From positions 1-33,798 of the forward strand of contig JAEEPS010000031.1 in assembly GCA_016284875.1 (NCBI GenBank): 33,798 nucleotides of DNA. The letters are read 5' to 3'. Shown here piece by piece: positions 32,633 to 33,798 of the stretch (position 1 is its first letter; every line of letters begins with the position of its first letter). A program made the translations under genes and the position numbers. Below the pieces are notes generated by a model, which saw only the letters and a list, made by a program, of their open reading frames with translations, was not told the origin of the DNA and ran no database searches. This DNA is from Salinivirgaceae bacterium. Its GTDB lineage: Bacteria > Bacteroidota > Bacteroidia > Bacteroidales > SZUA-534.

Positions 32633-33798
32633 ATGGAACTCATAAATAAAAACGGAAACCGAACAATTATCTACGCAAAAACCATTGAGGAGACTTGTGT
32701 GGAGCAACTTAAATCGCTGATAGACAATCCAGCGTACGCTGATGAAACTATCCGCATTATGCCCGACACGCACGCGAGCAAAGGCAGCGTAATCGGCTTT
32801 ACGTCAACCTATTCCGACAAGATTATCCCTAACACCGTGGGCGTTGACATTTCGTGCGGAATGCTTTGCGTCAATCTGGGGCAGGCCGAAATCGACTTGC
32901 AGGCCTTCGACAACCTTGTCCGACTCAAAATTCCGTCAGGGATGGCGGTTCACGATGGGCGCGTGGTGCGTTTCCCGAAACTCGAGCAACTCAAGTGCTA
33001 CCGCGGGCTGAAGGACTCTCGGCGCATTGAGCGCAGCATTGGCACGCTGGGCGGCGGCAACCACTTCATTGAACTCGACCGCAGCACCGCTGGCGACATT
33101 TATCTGGTTATTCACACGGGCTCGCGAAACCTTGGAAAGCAGGTGTGCGATTACTATCAGCAGATTGCCGTCGACCTTTGCCACGGCAAGGAGCAACTCT
33201 ACGAGGAGCGCGAGCGCATTATCCGCGAGTACAAGCGCCAGGGCCGTCGCGACGAGATTCAGCGTGCTTTGCGCGGACTGAAGTGCGAGACGGTGGAGTG
33301 CCCATTCCCCGACGAGCAGTGCTACCTGTACGGGCGCTTTATGTCTGAATATCTGAACGATGTGGATATTTGCACCGAATTTGCGCACCTGAACCGCCTG
33401 ACTATTGCCGACACTATTGTGTCGAAATACTTCAAAGGCAAGTCGCTCAACGATTTTGAGTGGTTCGAGACGCTGCACAACTACGTTGACACGCGCCACC
33501 GAATGATTCGCAAAGGTGCCATATCGGCGATGGAGGGCGAGCGAGTGATTATTCCAATGAATATGCGCGACGGCAGTCTGATTTGCGTTGGCCGCGGAAA
33601 CAAGGATTGGAACTGTTCGGCACCGCACGGCGCAGGGCGGCTGATGTCGCGTGCGCAGGCCTTCGAGAGTATCTCGCTCGACGCTTTCCGCCAGAGTATG
33701 GACGGCATTTTCACCACGTCGGTCTGCGATGACACAATCGATGAATCGCCAATGGTTTACAAGCCGATGGACGAGATTATGGAACTTATCCGCGACAC
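32633..33798 (+). CDS. rtcB: RtcB family RNA-splicing ligase, 3' end outside window
   Basis: About 388 residues of an RtcB-type RNA ligase; the frame is still open at the window end, with probably only a short C-terminus missing. RtcB joins RNA 2',3'-cyclic phosphate or 3'-phosphate ends to 5'-OH ends with GTP and manganese. Metal and catalytic residues are in place: D72 and C75 in VGVDISCGML, N143 and H144 in GGGNHF, H161 in VIHTGSRNLG, H282 in TLHNY and H332 in SAPHGAGR, the expected guanylylated histidine. The start at 32633 (MELINKNG) fits the family; an in-frame ATG at 32603 would add ten residues. The size and residue numbering match the compact E. coli RtcB class. It follows the winged-helix/AAA+ gene by 39 bases, implying one RNA-repair transcript. 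Confidence 0.93.
   Translation, partial: MELINKNGNRTIIYAKTIEETCVEQLKSLIDNPAYADETIRIMPDTHASKGSVIGFTSTYSDKIIPNTVGVDISCGMLCVNLGQAEIDLQAFDNLVRLKIPSGMAVHDGRVVRFPKLEQLKCYRGLKDSRRIERSIGTLGGGNHFIELDRSTAGDIYLVIHTGSRNLGKQVCDYYQQIAVDLCHGKEQLYEERERIIREYKRQGRRDEIQRALRGLKCETVECPFPDEQCYLYGRFMSEYLNDVDICTEFAHLNRLTIADTIVSKYFKGKSLNDFEWFETLHNYVDTRHRMIRKGAISAMEGERVIIPMNMRDGSLICVGRGNKDWNCSAPHGAGRLMSRAQAFESISLDAFRQSMDGIFTTSVCDDTIDESPMVYKPMDEIMELIRD

Overview
The window looks like a chromosomal segment of a Bacteroidota bacterium, most likely a Bacteroidales member. The grounds are a TonB-dependent receptor paired with a DUF4249-type lipoprotein, many short-signal lipoproteins of the 6-bladed beta-propeller family, a Bacteroides-style glycogen operon, absence of obvious Shine-Dalgarno sequences, and two or three TAnnTTTG -7 promoter boxes. 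Genus cannot be judged from the sequence alone. I saw no rRNA, tRNA, CRISPR array, transposase or integrase.

Region 1 (1-8425, + strand) is a glycogen/alpha-glucan operon: the C-terminal part of a debranching enzyme with a long Lys/Ala/Pro/Glu tail, a GT4 glycosyltransferase, a GH57 amylase, and a 1400-residue protein joining a GT3-type glycogen synthase to an alpha-glucan phosphorylase. It ends at a strong hairpin terminator. Together these genes would build, debranch, hydrolyse and phosphorolyse intracellular glucan.

Region 2 (8426-13513) is accessory: a BRO-N/DinD-like gene on the minus strand, a DUF4249 lipoprotein overlapping a small TonB-dependent receptor, and a two-gene unit made of a 60-residue protein and a PIN-domain protein, which resembles a toxin-antitoxin pair.

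Region 3 (13514-30658, all minus strand) is an RND efflux locus. In transcription order it holds a divergent propeller lipoprotein, TolC-type outer-membrane factor, membrane-fusion adaptor, five tandem 6-bladed-propeller lipoproteins, then two RND permeases. The propeller array therefore sits between the adaptor and the pumps. The gaps here carry a family of short hairpin repeats (ten copies) joined to AT-rich AAGTTATAAGT units. The permease pair may have its own promoter in the 346-base gap ahead of it.

Region 4 (30659-33798) is a divergent regulatory gap with a perfect 16-base palindrome and several hairpins. It is followed on the + strand by a winged-helix/AAA+ ATPase gene and an rtcB RNA-ligase gene that runs off the window end, suggesting an RNA-repair unit with an unusual partner.

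The most unusual elements are the propeller array inside the efflux operon, the strand-biased hairpin repeats around it, the synthase-phosphorylase fusion, and the AAA+/RtcB pair.
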